Positions 33,872 through 45,257 of a DNA stretch of 64,000 nucleotides are shown here, piece by piece; the first letter of the stretch is position 1, and every line of letters begins with the position of its first letter. The DNA is from Actinoplanes sichuanensis. GTDB taxonomy: Bacteria; Actinomycetota; Actinomycetes; Mycobacteriales; Micromonosporaceae. The notes below the pieces were generated by a model that had not been told where the DNA came from, did no database searches, and worked only from the letters and a program-made list of their open reading frames with translations. The stretch is taken from the NCBI RefSeq assembly GCF_033097365.1, contig NZ_AP028461.1, positions 1,364,001 to 1,428,000 on the forward strand. Reading direction: 5' to 3'. The translations under genes were made by a program, and so were the position numbers.

Positions 33872-34138
33872 ATGACCATGATTTCCGGACACGACTACGA
33901 ACAACCGACCGAGAGGTCCTTCGTCGCAGCCCTGGCCGCGGCGGTGGGGCCGGAGACCGCGCGGGCCCTCGTCGACCTGACCGCCAAGCGGGTCCGACCC
34001 GGCCGGCCCTACACCCCGGACGATCTGGTCCGGATGGCGGAGGCGCTGATGGAGGTCGGCGATCAGCTGCGGGTGACCGCCCGCTCCGAGAAGATCCGGG
34101 CGGTCACCTACCGGGCCCTCTACGCGGTGGTCAAGTGA
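33872..34138 (+). CDS. Small helical protein, unknown
   Basis: 88 residues from ATG 33872 (AGGAG about 12 nt upstream; ATG 33878 possible). Predicted all-helical: S-F-V-A-A-L-A-A-A-V-G-P-E-T-A-R-A-L-V onward. No family recognised. It lies 52 bp upstream of a GAF-domain gene on the same strand, suggesting a two-gene signalling unit. Confidence 0.6.
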   Translation: MTMISGHDYEQPTERSFVAALAAAVGPETARALVDLTAKRVRPGRPYTPDDLVRMAEALMEVGDQLRVTARSEKIRAVTYRALYAVVK

Positions 34139-34190
34139 CGACTGCGCGCTCGCGGCAGGCCATTTCCCAGCTGGAGTTCAGGAGAGACGA

Positions 34191-34700
34191 GTGACCACGA
34201 GCATCGATCGCCGCGTGCTGGGCGACCCCGCGCGGATGCGGGTGCTGGCGAGCATCGATTTCGACAACCCGGAACTGCGACGCGCCCTCGACCGGATCTC
34301 CGTGCGGACGGCCCAGCGCACCGGTCTGCCGGTCAGTCTCGTCACGCTGGTCCTGAACACCGCCCAGATGACGGTGGGTGTGAGCGGACTGGACAACTGG
34401 GTCACCGAAGCCGATGGCACGCCGATCGAGTGGTCGTTCTGCGCCAATGCCGTCATCTCCGGGCACCCGTACGTCATCCCGGACGCGGTGCATTCCGAGC
34501 AGGCCGGCAATCCCCTCGTCACTCAGGACAGGATCGGCAGTTACGCCGGTGTTCCGGTCACCCTGGGCGGGCAGATCGTCGGTGCGCACTGCATCATCGG
34601 CCCGACCGCGCACCTGTTCACCACCCTGCAGTTGGCCGAGCTGGAACAGGCCGCCAACGAGATAGCGGCCCTGTTCCAGCAGTTCAGTGATCTGGACTGA
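34191..34700 (+). CDS. GAF-domain protein
   Basis: 169 residues, essentially one GAF domain (about 25-160): R-T-G-L-P-V-S-L-V-T-L-V-L, W-S-F-C-A-N-A-V and I-G-S-Y-A-G-V-P-V-T-L-G-G-Q-I-V-G-A. It has no output domain, so it may sense a small ligand or redox state (Cys in S-F-C) and act through a partner. GTG 34191 follows AGGAGAG by 5 nt. Confidence 0.82.
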   Translation: MTTSIDRRVLGDPARMRVLASIDFDNPELRRALDRISVRTAQRTGLPVSLVTLVLNTAQMTVGVSGLDNWVTEADGTPIEWSFCANAVISGHPYVIPDAVHSEQAGNPLVTQDRIGSYAGVPVTLGGQIVGAHCIIGPTAHLFTTLQLAELEQAANEIAALFQQFSDLD

Positions 34701-35593
34701 TCAGCTCAGGGTGATCGGCTCGAAGGCGGCGGCGTCCTTGCGGATGCGGTCGCGGGCGGCCGGGACCGGGCAGACGTAGTTGATGTACCCGGCCAGTGAT
34801 GCGGCGTTCTCCACCTCGTAGAAGAAGTCGATCAGCATCAGAGCGTCGACCGGATTGGCGGCGGTGATCGGGATGGCCAGATTGTCCGTCCAGATCGTGC
34901 CGCCCTCCCGCGGGATCACGAACTTGAGGTTCGTACCGTCGCTGATGTTCTTCTGGAAGATGTCGCCGGACCAGGCCTGCGAGATCCAGATCTCACCCTT
35001 GCCGAGGGCATCGAGATAGTCCTGCTCGTAGTGGTTGCGCACCAGCCCGGCGTCCTTCTGCCGCTGGAGTTTCGCGGCCGCCTTCGCCCACTCGGCCTGG
35101 CCCGAGCCGGCCGGCTTCAGACCAGCCGACAGCAGGCCGAAGTTCGCCAGTTCGGTGACGTCGGACATCATCCCGACCTTGCCCTTGAACTCCGGGTCCC
35201 ACAGGTCGGCGAGGCTGGTGATCGGCCGTTTCACCGTGGCCGGGTCGTACGCGATCCCGGTGATGCCGGACGCCCACGGCACGCTGAACACGTTCGCCGG
35301 ATCGAACGACTCCTCGGTGTACTTCCGCGCCGCGTTCGCGGTGAAGTCGGGCAGCCGGGAGTGGTCGAGCGGGGCGAGGAACCCGGCCGCCCGGAACTGG
35401 CCGAACTGGATCCCGTTGGTGATCACCATGAGGTCGTAGCCGATCGGCTCCTTGGCCGACAGCTGCGGCCGGCCGGTGCCCTCGACACCGCAGGCGGCGA
35501 GGGCGGTGCCGAGCGCGGAGAGTCCGCCGATGGTGGAGGCCCGGGACGTGCGGGTGGCGGCCCGCCCGCCCCGGGGGGATCGGAGGCCCGTCA
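34701..35593 (-). pseudogene. Decayed PotD-like polyamine/solute-binding protein gene
   Basis: The frame encodes a lipobox-like segment (L-S-A-L-G-T-A-L-A-A-C-G) and then jumps from T-G-R-P-Q-L-S-A-K-E to P-I-G-Y-D-L-M-V-I-T-N. The 60-70 residues of the first lobe that spermidine/putrescine-binding proteins carry there are missing. The C-terminus also stops earlier than usual. No ATG, GTG or TTG exists between the upstream kinase stop and the lipobox, and the frame remains open antisense-like into the kinase. No potABC genes are nearby. I read it as a remnant of the operon's former solute-binding gene; a CTG start and a functional variant are possible but unlikely. Confidence 0.65.
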
Positions 35594-37183
35594 GCCCGCC
35601 TGGCGGTTCAGGCGGCGGTAGACCGGGGCCAGTCGTTTGTGCAGGTCCTGGTAGATGTCGTAGATCTCCAGGTAGCGGTTGTGGTCGGGGCCCGGGGTGA
35701 ACACGTGGTCGTTGCGGGTCAGCGCCGGGATGTCGTCGAACGAGATCAGGCCGGCACCGACCGCGCCGATCCAGCCCGCGCCTCGGGCGTTGACGGTCAC
35801 CGGGTTGGCGTCGCGGCGGATCTCCACACCCAGCACGTCGGCGAAGATCTGGCACCACGAGTCGGAGCGGGCCGCGCCGCCGGTGATCACCATCGACCGG
35901 ACCGGGGTGCCGAGGAACCTGTCGACCGCCTTGGCCAGCCATCGGGTGTTCAGCGCGACCCCCTCGAAGACGGCCCGCAGCAGGTCCGAGCGGGTGGTGT
36001 CGAGGGAGATGTTCAGGAACGCGGCCCGCAGGTTCGGGTCGTCCACGGGTGCGCGTTCGCCGTACAGCCAAGGGGTGTAGATGACGCCGTTGGCACCGGC
36101 CGGCACCGACGGAATGATCTTGTCGAAGGCGTCGAAGATGGTGCCCTCGTCCCGGCTCACGTGGCCGGCGCTCACGATCGGGTCGTCGTATTCGACGATC
36201 TTGTCGCGCAGCCAGGTCAGGTTCGCACCCGCGGTGGCCTGCAACGCGGTCATCAGGTACCGGTCCGGGATCGCGCACGGGATCGACGCGATGCCGGTCA
36301 GGATGTCGGTCTTCTTCTTCGGCACGTGCGCCGCGATCCACGACGAGGTGCCCAGGTAGAGATGGGTCTCGTTGTCGGCGATGGTGCCCGCCCCGATCGC
36401 CGCCGCGGTGTTGTCGATCGCCCCGGCCACCACCTGCACGGAACGGGGGAGACCGAGGTGATCGGCAGCATGGGGGGCCAGTGTGCCGATCACCTCGGTG
36501 CAGGCCACGATCGGTGGGAGCTTGTCGGCGTCGATCCCACTGGCGGAGACCAGCGCGGGGGAGTACCGAATGGATGGAGCCTTCCGGTTATCGGTCACCC
36601 ACGAGGTCAGGATCGAGTCGACGGTCGCCACCGTGCGGCCGGTCAGCTTCAGATTGACCCAGTCGAGCACGTTGAGGAAGGTTCTGGTCTTTCTGTACAC
36701 GTCCGGCATGTCGTCGCGGACGAGCAGCATGTGCGCGGCCGGGTCTTTACCGGTCACCGACGGCATACCACCGGTCAGGCGCAGCCAGCGGGCGATGTTG
36801 CGGACCGACATCCCCTGGTACGCCGGAAACCCGCCGAACTGTCTGCGCAGGTGCGGGGCCCCGCGCATGTCGAGCCAGCTGATGCACCTGGTCAGCGGGT
36901 CACCGTGGGCGTCCACCGCGATGGTGCCCTCGCCCTGCGTCGACGAGCAGATCGTGGTCACCGCGCGCACATGGTCGGGGAAGGTGCGGCCGAGGTCGGC
37001 GACGACCTCGGCCAGCGCGTCCCACCACGCGATCGGGTCCTGCTCGGCACCGCCGCCGGGCAGCACCACGAGCGGGACCGGCCGTTCGGCCCAGCCGGTC
37101 ACCGTGCCGTCGGCCGCCACCAGGGCGGCCTTCATCCCCGACGTACCGAGGTCGATCGCCAGGATCTGCGGCGGGATGGCCAA
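35591..37183 (-). CDS. FGGY-family carbohydrate kinase
   Basis: 530 residues of the xylulokinase/FGGY superfamily: A-I-D-L-G-T-S-G-M-K (phosphate loop), the catalytic-region G-A-I-D-N-T-A-A-A-I-G-A-G, and the second ATPase motif S-M-V-I-T-G-G-A-A-R-S. It would phosphorylate a sugar or sugar-like alcohol with ATP. The start ATG is 2 nt after the stop of the aldolase-aminotransferase fusion, so both are made from one transcript. Full length; no decay, unlike the neighbour downstream. Confidence 0.9.
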   Translation of the reverse strand: MAIPPQILAIDLGTSGMKAALVAADGTVTGWAERPVPLVVLPGGGAEQDPIAWWDALAEVVADLGRTFPDHVRAVTTICSSTQGEGTIAVDAHGDPLTRCISWLDMRGAPHLRRQFGGFPAYQGMSVRNIARWLRLTGGMPSVTGKDPAAHMLLVRDDMPDVYRKTRTFLNVLDWVNLKLTGRTVATVDSILTSWVTDNRKAPSIRYSPALVSASGIDADKLPPIVACTEVIGTLAPHAADHLGLPRSVQVVAGAIDNTAAAIGAGTIADNETHLYLGTSSWIAAHVPKKKTDILTGIASIPCAIPDRYLMTALQATAGANLTWLRDKIVEYDDPIVSAGHVSRDEGTIFDAFDKIIPSVPAGANGVIYTPWLYGERAPVDDPNLRAAFLNISLDTTRSDLLRAVFEGVALNTRWLAKAVDRFLGTPVRSMVITGGAARSDSWCQIFADVLGVEIRRDANPVTVNARGAGWIGAVGAGLISFDDIPALTRNDHVFTPGPDHNRYLEIYDIYQDLHKRLAPVYRRLNRQAG

Positions 37184-37185
37184 TG

Positions 37186-39408
<2,223 letters not shown>

Positions 39409-39494
39409 GGCGGATCCTCAGGTCGCGGGGGTCTTACCCGAACCATCGTCGTCCGGCTTCCCGATCGAAGCATCGTCGGCGAACCAGTAAGAAT

Positions 39495-40652
39495 GTGCGG
39501 GTGACTTATCACGGCGTGACAAATTCGCCCTGGCTGCGCGTGCCGACGGATCTGGCCGTCGCCATGCGGCCGCGTCTGCCCGCGGCCGTCGCCGCGATCG
39601 CCGCCGCGGTGGGCGAGAGCAGTGAGGCGGGTGGGGAGAAATTCGAGCGCGACGTCCGTACCGCCGTGCAGGTCGCTCTTGATCGTTTCCTGGATCTCGC
39701 CGGAACCGACGAACCGGCGCTGCCGCCGCGCATCCGTGAGGTGTTCGTGGCGCTCGGCGCGGCCGAGGCGCGGGAGAGCCGCGGCCCGGAGGCCCTGCTC
39801 GCGTCGCTGCGGATCGCGTCGCGTCTGCTGCTGCGCACCGCCACCGAGGCGCTGACCGAACAGCGGCCGGTCAGCGTCGCCGAGGTGATCGACCTGTCCG
39901 ACGCCACCAACGCGTTCATCGACGAACTGGCCAACGCGTGCACCGACGGGCTGACCCGCCAGCTGCGCGAACAAGCGGGTGAAGGCGATCGGCGCCGTCG
40001 TCAGCTGGCCGATCTGCTGCTCGCCGGGGGCAGTCCTCCGGAACTGGTCCGCGAGGCCGCGGCCGGGATCGGCTGGCCCGGCGTCGACGGTGTGGTGCCG
40101 GTGCTGCTGCCGCCGGACCAGGCCCGCGACGCACGGTTCCGGTTCGGGGCGGACGGCGTGGTCGCCGAGCGCGGGCGCGACGCGGTGCTGCTGCTGCGGG
40201 CCGGGCCGCGCGCCGACCGGGCGGCGCTCACCGAGGCCCTGCACGGGCGCGACGCCGTCGTCGGGCCGGCGCTGCCGTGGACCGAGGTGCCACAGGCGGT
40301 CCGCCTCGCCGAACGAGCCGCCGAACTGGCCCCGGCCGGTCCCGGGCCGACCTTCGTCGACGACCATTTCGCGGCGCTGGCGTTGCGCGGCGAACCCGGC
40401 GCCCTCGCGGTCCTCACCGCTCAGCGGCTCGCGCCCCTGGCCGGGCTGCGGGCGGGCCAGCGCGACGCGTTCCTGGTCACCCTCTCCAGCTGGTTGCGGC
40501 ATTGGGGATCGCGTACGGCGGTCGCCGCCGAGCTGTTCGTGCATCCGCAGACGGTCAGTTACCGCCTGAACCGGCTGCGCGAACTCCTCGGCGACGACCT
40601 CGACGACCCCCGGATCCGGTTCGAGCTCCAACTGGTCCTCACTGACCGGTGA
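39495..40652 (+). CDS. PucR/CdaR-type transcriptional regulator
   Basis: 385 residues with the C-terminal PucR HTH signature (G-S-R-T-A-V-A-A-E-L-F-V-H-P-Q-T-V-S-Y-R-L-N-R-L) and a helical N-terminal domain of about 150 residues. Such regulators respond to purine- or sugar-related metabolites. It is divergent (86 bp) from the aldolase-aminotransferase/kinase operon, the likely target. Several GTG codons compete as starts (39495, 39501, 39516); none has a strong Shine-Dalgarno. Confidence 0.85.
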   Translation: MRVTYHGVTNSPWLRVPTDLAVAMRPRLPAAVAAIAAAVGESSEAGGEKFERDVRTAVQVALDRFLDLAGTDEPALPPRIREVFVALGAAEARESRGPEALLASLRIASRLLLRTATEALTEQRPVSVAEVIDLSDATNAFIDELANACTDGLTRQLREQAGEGDRRRRQLADLLLAGGSPPELVREAAAGIGWPGVDGVVPVLLPPDQARDARFRFGADGVVAERGRDAVLLLRAGPRADRAALTEALHGRDAVVGPALPWTEVPQAVRLAERAAELAPAGPGPTFVDDHFAALALRGEPGALAVLTAQRLAPLAGLRAGQRDAFLVTLSSWLRHWGSRTAVAAELFVHPQTVSYRLNRLRELLGDDLDDPRIRFELQLVLTDR

Positions 40653-40692
40653 TATGCGATGTTTGTGGCGTTTTGCGAACTAGAGTGTCGCC

Positions 40693-42009
40693 ATGAAACC
40701 GAGCCCGCTCCGCCGACTCGCCGTTGTGTTCTGCGTACTCGCCGCGGTCGGTGTGACCCCGACTCCCGCCACGGCGACCCCGATCCGCAACGCCACACCC
40801 TGGTCGGTCCTGCTCTGCCGGTTCAGCGACCGGCCCGCCACCCCGCAGACCACCGAGTTCTTCGCGAACTTCCTCACCGACGCCGGCCGGGGCACCGGTG
40901 GCGTGGCCGACTACCTCGCCGACCAGTCCGGCGGGCGCATCTCGCTGGCCGGTTCGGCAGTTCTGGGCTGGTACACGATGACCTGGTCGCGGGCACAGTT
41001 CGACGGGATCGACAGGTCGGTCCGGATCCAGCGGTGCGTGGACACCGCGGCGGCCGCCGGATACACCGTGCCGTCCGGGCACCGGGTCGCGGTCATTCTC
41101 AACGACGCGGTCGACGCCGGCAGTGCGGGTGGGCGGGTCCTGCTCGATCCGAACACCTGGAACACCCGGTTCGCCGCCCACGAGATGCTGCACGGCTACG
41201 GGCTCGACCACTCCTGGTCCGACGACACCACGTACCGCAACGTGAGCTGGGCGCAGCCCGGTGAGTACGACGACATGTGGGACGAGATGAGCGCCCAGCA
41301 CACCTACTCCGTCGATACTCGGTACGGCGCCGGCGCGGTCGGGCTCAACGCGTACCACCTCGACGAGCTCGGCTGGCTGCCGCGGAACCGGGTGCTGACC
41401 GTCGGCGCGGACGGCGTCGGCACCCGGACCGTCACGATGGCGCCGCTGGAGGCGCGCGGCGAGGCCGGTCTGCTGCTGGCGCGGATCCCGTTCGATGCGA
41501 ACGACACCTCCCGCTACTACACCGTCGAATACCGGCGGAAGACCGGCTGGAGCGCCGGGATCCCGGGTGACACGGTTCTGCTGCACGAGATCCGCAACGG
41601 AACGCCGTACCTGCTGCGAACCGGGCCGGGCGGCGGCCCGCGACAGTCGCTGGACGCCAACGGGGTACGCGTCACGGTCCAGGGCGCCACCGTCACGATC
41701 ACCACGGCGGTCGTGAACCGGCCCGTCTACGGCCCGAACACCTGCGTCAACGGCTACGTCTGGCGCGACGCGGACCAGACCGACTACGTCTGTGTCACCC
41801 CGGAGACCCGCGCGGAGGCGGCCGCCGACAACGCCGCCGCGCCCAGCCGATGGGTCGCCGGGGCCTACGGCCCGCACACCTGCGTCAACGGTTACGTCTG
41901 GCGGGAGGCCTTCATCGGCGACGACGTCTGCGTGGTCCCGGACCGCCGCAGCCGGGCCGCCGCCGACAACGCGGCCGGGCCGGGCCGGGTGCTGCGGCCG
42001 GCGGGCTGA
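40693..42009 (+). CDS. Secreted metzincin-like metalloprotease with duplicated C-terminal module
   Basis: 438 residues. Signal peptide about 1-29. The motif H-E-M-L-H-G-Y-G-L-D-H (H163, E164, H167, H173) is a complete metzincin zinc site. The C-terminus has two copies of a module of about 45 residues, each with T-C-V-N-G-Y-V-W-R, a second Cys (Y-V-C-V or D-V-C-V) and R-x-x-A-A-A-D-N-A-A, probably disulfide-stabilised binding domains. The protein would be exported and cleave an unknown protein. The ATG lacks a Shine-Dalgarno, and TAGAGT lies 7 nt before it, so a leaderless transcript is possible. Confidence 0.82.
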   Translation: MKPSPLRRLAVVFCVLAAVGVTPTPATATPIRNATPWSVLLCRFSDRPATPQTTEFFANFLTDAGRGTGGVADYLADQSGGRISLAGSAVLGWYTMTWSRAQFDGIDRSVRIQRCVDTAAAAGYTVPSGHRVAVILNDAVDAGSAGGRVLLDPNTWNTRFAAHEMLHGYGLDHSWSDDTTYRNVSWAQPGEYDDMWDEMSAQHTYSVDTRYGAGAVGLNAYHLDELGWLPRNRVLTVGADGVGTRTVTMAPLEARGEAGLLLARIPFDANDTSRYYTVEYRRKTGWSAGIPGDTVLLHEIRNGTPYLLRTGPGGGPRQSLDANGVRVTVQGATVTITTAVVNRPVYGPNTCVNGYVWRDADQTDYVCVTPETRAEAAADNAAAPSRWVAGAYGPHTCVNGYVWREAFIGDDVCVVPDRRSRAAADNAAGPGRVLRPAG

Positions 42010-42019
42010 GCCCGCCGGC

Positions 42020-42616
42020 TCACCGGAAGGCGGACCGGACGGTCGCCAGCAGGTGAAGACGATCGGTGCCGGTCACGCCGAAGCGGGCCGGCACCTCGAC
42101 CGTCTCCTCGTGGCGGGCGAACCACACGAACGCGTGCTCGCCCTCGCGCACGGGCAGGGCCGGGAAGTCGTTCACCGCGTACTCGGTGGCGAGCACCGCC
42201 ACGGCCCCGGCCGCCCGGGCTGCGAACCAGGCGGTGAACTCGGCGTCGAACGGGCGGTCCCGGAACCAGACGGTCGCGGTCAGGGCGGCGGGTTCGCGGT
42301 CCGCTCGCGGTGGCAGCGGCACGATCTCTTTCAGCAGCAGTACGTCGTCCGAGTCCAGCATCGTGTCGTTGGCGGCCGGGCCGTGCTCCTTCCACACCGG
42401 GCCGCCGTAGAACTCGCGCAGCCCGCGTAGGCGCACCGCCATGTCCGGGAAACCGCGCAGCCAGACGAACCGGTCCGGGTGGTCGAGGTCGCGGAACTGG
42501 CCGAGCACCCGCATGCCCAGCGCCTCCTGGGACTCGACGAACTCACGGTCGAACAGTTCGACCAGGTCGTCGCGTCGGCCGGGACGCAATGTGTACTGCC
42601 GCAGCTCCACGATCAT
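42020..42616 (-). CDS. NIPSNAP family protein
   Basis: 198 residues from ATG 42616 with two ferredoxin-like NIPSNAP/EthD-type repeats: M-I-V-E-L-R-Q-Y-T-L-R-P-G and R-F-V-W-L-R-G-F-P-D-M, then a second half beginning A-L-T-A-T-V-W-F. Bacterial members are small stress- or metabolite-associated proteins without defined activity. The start overlaps the stop of the Rrf2 gene (ATGA), so an Rrf2 regulator and this protein form one unit. Confidence 0.85.
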   Translation of the reverse strand: MIVELRQYTLRPGRRDDLVELFDREFVESQEALGMRVLGQFRDLDHPDRFVWLRGFPDMAVRLRGLREFYGGPVWKEHGPAANDTMLDSDDVLLLKEIVPLPPRADREPAALTATVWFRDRPFDAEFTAWFAARAAGAVAVLATEYAVNDFPALPVREGEHAFVWFARHEETVEVPARFGVTGTDRLHLLATVRSAFR

Positions 42617-43041
42617 GAGTTGAGGATCTTCTCCAGAATCCCGGCGATGGTCCGGCGGGCCAGGGCCGCCCGGAACGCCTCGGTGGCCTCGTCGTAGGTG
42701 TCGGTCAGGGCCGGCTTTATCCCGGCGCCGACCGGGCACTCCTGGTTGGGCTCGGAACGGTGCAGGGCCAGCAGTGGCTCGGGAGACACCGCGTTCCACA
42801 CGTCGAGCATGGTGATCTCCTCGGCCGGGCGGGCCAGCGAGAACCCCGCCCCCGCCCCGCGCCGCGACCGGACCAGCCCCGCCTTGTGCAGGTCGCCCAG
42901 GCTGCGTCGGAGGATCACCGGATTGGTCTTGACGCTCGCCGCCACCTCGTCGGAGGTCAGCCACGGACGCCCGCGCTGCCGCGCCAGCTCCAGCCACGCC
43001 AGTGCGTGCGCCGCAATCGTCACCCTGCTGTTAGCCGCCAT
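42613..43041 (-). CDS. Rrf2 family transcriptional regulator
   Basis: 142 residues from ATG 43041. Winged helix: L-T-S-D-E-V-A-A-S-V-K-T-N-P-V-I-L-R-R-S-L, then G-L-V-R-S-R-R-G-A-G-A-G-F-S-L-A. Only one Cys (Q-E-C-P-V-G) is present, so it lacks the three-Cys iron-sulfur cluster of IscR/NsrR. It is a YwnA-like, ligand- or thiol-responsive member. It likely regulates itself and the coupled NIPSNAP gene. Confidence 0.87.
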   Translation of the reverse strand: MAANSRVTIAAHALAWLELARQRGRPWLTSDEVAASVKTNPVILRRSLGDLHKAGLVRSRRGAGAGFSLARPAEEITMLDVWNAVSPEPLLALHRSEPNQECPVGAGIKPALTDTYDEATEAFRAALARRTIAGILEKILNS

Positions 43042-43171
43042 CGTAACCAACCCTATTACAACAGCCGCCGAAGATCCACCGGACTCGACTGTCCTGTATC
43101 GACGCCCTACGCTCTGCGAACGCGGTCGGATCCACTTTCCGGCCGTTCGTATGAAACGGGGGTTTCATCGA

Positions 43172-44374
43172 ATGTTCGTGAATCGGCGGACTCTGTCCGC
43201 CATCGGTGCGACCGCACTCGCGGTCGTCGCCTCGCCGTTCCTGTTCTCGTCGCCCGCCTCGGCGGCCGGGGCGGGGTCGGCCAAGGTCGTCGGGACGAAC
43301 AAGGTGCAGTTCACCGCGTCGGCGGGCAGCACCAACTCGTTGACCATCACGATCTCCGGCCGGACGGTCACGCTCGACGACCGGGTGGCGATCAAGGCGG
43401 GTAGGGGCTGCAAGGCGGTCAAGGGCGACCGCACCAAGGTCCGGTGCATCACCGCGAAGGCGACGACGCGGCTCAGTGCCTCGCTCGGGGACCGCAACGA
43501 CACCCTTCGCAACAAGACGTCGGTCTACCTGTACGCCACCGGCGGCTCCGGCGCCGACACCCTGATCGGCGGCTCCGGCCGGGACGACTTCTACGGTGGC
43601 ACCGGCGGTGACCGGCTGTACGGCAACAACGCCAGTGACCACCTGTTCGGTGAGTCCGGAGCGGACCGGATCGTCGGCGGAGAGGGCCCGGACAAGCTCT
43701 GGGCCGGCTCCGGTGACGACCGGATCTGGGGCGGTCCCGGCTGGGACTTCATCGTCGGGGAGGGCGGCGACGACATCGTGGCCGCCGGTGACGACGCCGA
43801 CTACGTCTACGGTTCCGCAGGCCACGACACGCTCTACGGCGGGGCCGGCGAGGACATCATCGGCGGCAACGACGGCAACGACGTCATCTGGGGCGAGACC
43901 GGCGCCGACAAGATCGAGGGCGGCGACGGTCACGACACGATCCACGCCGGCAGCGGGGAGCGGGTCACCTACAACGGCGCCGTCGTCGGCGACATCGCCG
44001 TGGGTGGTCTCGGTGACGACCACATCTTCGGTGAGGACGACCGGGATTTCATCGTCGGTGAGCAGGGTGGCGACGAGCTCTTCGGAGGTGCCGGGGACGA
44101 CTACGTCACCGGTGGCGACGGCAGCGACCTGGTTCGCGGCGGCGAGGGTGACGACCTGGTGGCCGGCGGGCGGATCCACGTGCAGGCGGGGCTCATCGAG
44201 GACCGCAATGGTTACGACCTCGTCGACGGCGGCACCAATACCGCCGTCGGCGACTACTGCTACGTGACCGTGTGGTCGGGTGACGAAGGGTGCGAGGTCC
44301 TTCCGGCGGACGGCGGTGGCGAGGGCATGAAGCGCCGCGCCGTCTTCTCGGGGCTGTCAGCCGGCTGGCAGTGA
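43172..44374 (+). CDS. Secreted RTX-type calcium-binding repeat protein
   Basis: 400 residues from ATG 43172 (GGGGG 11 nt upstream; ATG 43151 also in frame). Signal peptide to A-S-A-A-G about residue 32, a beta domain of about 90 residues with two Cys, then about 20 nonapeptide-like G-G-x-G-x-D-x-U-x repeats (for example G-G-S-G-A-D-T-L-I) that form calcium-stabilised beta rolls. There is no catalytic domain. It would bind calcium at the cell surface or in the medium. A strong terminator follows. Confidence 0.88.
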   Translation: MFVNRRTLSAIGATALAVVASPFLFSSPASAAGAGSAKVVGTNKVQFTASAGSTNSLTITISGRTVTLDDRVAIKAGRGCKAVKGDRTKVRCITAKATTRLSASLGDRNDTLRNKTSVYLYATGGSGADTLIGGSGRDDFYGGTGGDRLYGNNASDHLFGESGADRIVGGEGPDKLWAGSGDDRIWGGPGWDFIVGEGGDDIVAAGDDADYVYGSAGHDTLYGGAGEDIIGGNDGNDVIWGETGADKIEGGDGHDTIHAGSGERVTYNGAVVGDIAVGGLGDDHIFGEDDRDFIVGEQGGDELFGGAGDDYVTGGDGSDLVRGGEGDDLVAGGRIHVQAGLIEDRNGYDLVDGGTNTAVGDYCYVTVWSGDEGCEVLPADGGGEGMKRRAVFSGLSAGWQ

Positions 44375-44385
44375 CGCGGTGAGTG

Positions 44386-44417
44386 ACGGCCGGGTCGCCT
44401 TCGGGCGGCCCGGCCGT
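44386..44417 (+). terminator. Rho-independent-like hairpin after the RTX gene
   Basis: ACGGCCGGGTCGCC pairs along its full 14 positions with GGCGGCCCGGCCGT around a TTCG tetraloop (one T-G pair). It lies 11 bp after the RTX stop. A weak TTCGTGCTTCT run follows. Confidence 0.8.
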
Positions 44418-44560
44418 TCGTGCTTCTCCGGGACGAACCGCTCCAGCCCGGCGGCCGCGTGTCGGCCGGGACGTCCCGCACCGCTCGCGGGGTGACCGCG
44501 GGGCGGCGTGGTCTGCGGTCGGTGAGGGGTGGACCGTACCCCCTTGTTGCTTTGTTGATT

Positions 44561-44603
44561 TGAATCGTGATTCACTCCTTGCCTTCAGTTGAATCCGGAT
44601 TCA
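44561..44603. promoter_or_regulatory. Paired TetR operators TGAATC-N2-GATTCA
   Basis: Two perfect 14-bp dyads, TGAATCGTGATTCA (44561-44574) and TGAATCCGGATTCA (44590-44603), have centres 29 bp apart. They sit 19-61 bp upstream of the tetR ATG at the head of the TetR/thioesterase-patatin/acyl-CoA dehydrogenase operon. Identical half-sites at this position indicate autoregulation by the TetR protein. Confidence 0.85.
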
Positions 44604-44621
44604 GAGTTTGGGGGTCTCCGG

Positions 44622-45257
44622 ATGCCTTACCGGCCGACCGCGTTGACCAGGCAGAACGCGTTGGACAAGCGAGACGGGTTCCTGCGTGCCGCCCGAGGCC
44701 TGGTGGCCGCCGACGGGTTCAAGGCCGCCACCGTCGCCGCCATCGCGGCCCGGTGCCAGGCCAGCGTCGGCTCGGTGTACTCGTACTTCGACAGCCGCGA
44801 CCGCCTGCTCGCCGAGGTGTTCCGCAGCGCCGCCGGCCATGAGGTCGACCTGGTCCGGGCGGCCGTGGCCGATGCCGGCCAGCAGGCGTCGGAGCGGATC
44901 GGCGAGCTGATCCGGATCTTCAGCGGGCGGGCGCTGCACGGCCGGCGGATGGCCTGGGCGCTGCTGTTCGAGCCGGTCAGCCCGGTCGTCGAGGCGGAAC
45001 GTCTGGTCTACCGCAGCTCCTACACCGACATCGGCGAGCAGATCATCCGGGACGGGCTGGCCAGCGGCGACTTCGTGCCGCAGGACGCCCGGCTGGCGTC
45101 GTCGGCGGTGATGGGCGCGGTGTCCGAGGCGCTCGTCGGATGGATCCGGCCGGACAGCGCCGAGCCGTCGGAGAGCGAGCTGGAGAGCGTGATCGAGGGG
45201 ATCCGGTCGTTCTGTTTCCGGGCCCTCGGAGTTTCGTACGCGGGGGGAGTCCGATGA
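44622..45257 (+). CDS. TetR family regulator of a lipid-related operon
   Basis: 211 residues from ATG 44622. HTH: F-K-A-A-T-V-A-A-I-A-A-R-C-Q-A-S-V-G-S-V-Y-S-Y-F. The C-terminal ligand domain resembles fatty-acid/acyl-CoA-responsive TetR proteins in general form only. A GGGG stretch lies 8 nt upstream. The stop overlaps the next ATG (ATGA). Two perfect palindromes lie in its promoter. The downstream genes make an acyl-CoA-type ligand likely. Confidence 0.9.
   Translation: MPYRPTALTRQNALDKRDGFLRAARGLVAADGFKAATVAAIAARCQASVGSVYSYFDSRDRLLAEVFRSAAGHEVDLVRAAVADAGQQASERIGELIRIFSGRALHGRRMAWALLFEPVSPVVEAERLVYRSSYTDIGEQIIRDGLASGDFVPQDARLASSAVMGAVSEALVGWIRPDSAEPSESELESVIEGIRSFCFRALGVSYAGGVR

Noticed and set aside
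34701..36341. PotD-like gene starting inside the FGGY kinase
   Set aside because: The upstream half of that open frame is antisense-like in composition, and the kinase frame carries all family motifs.
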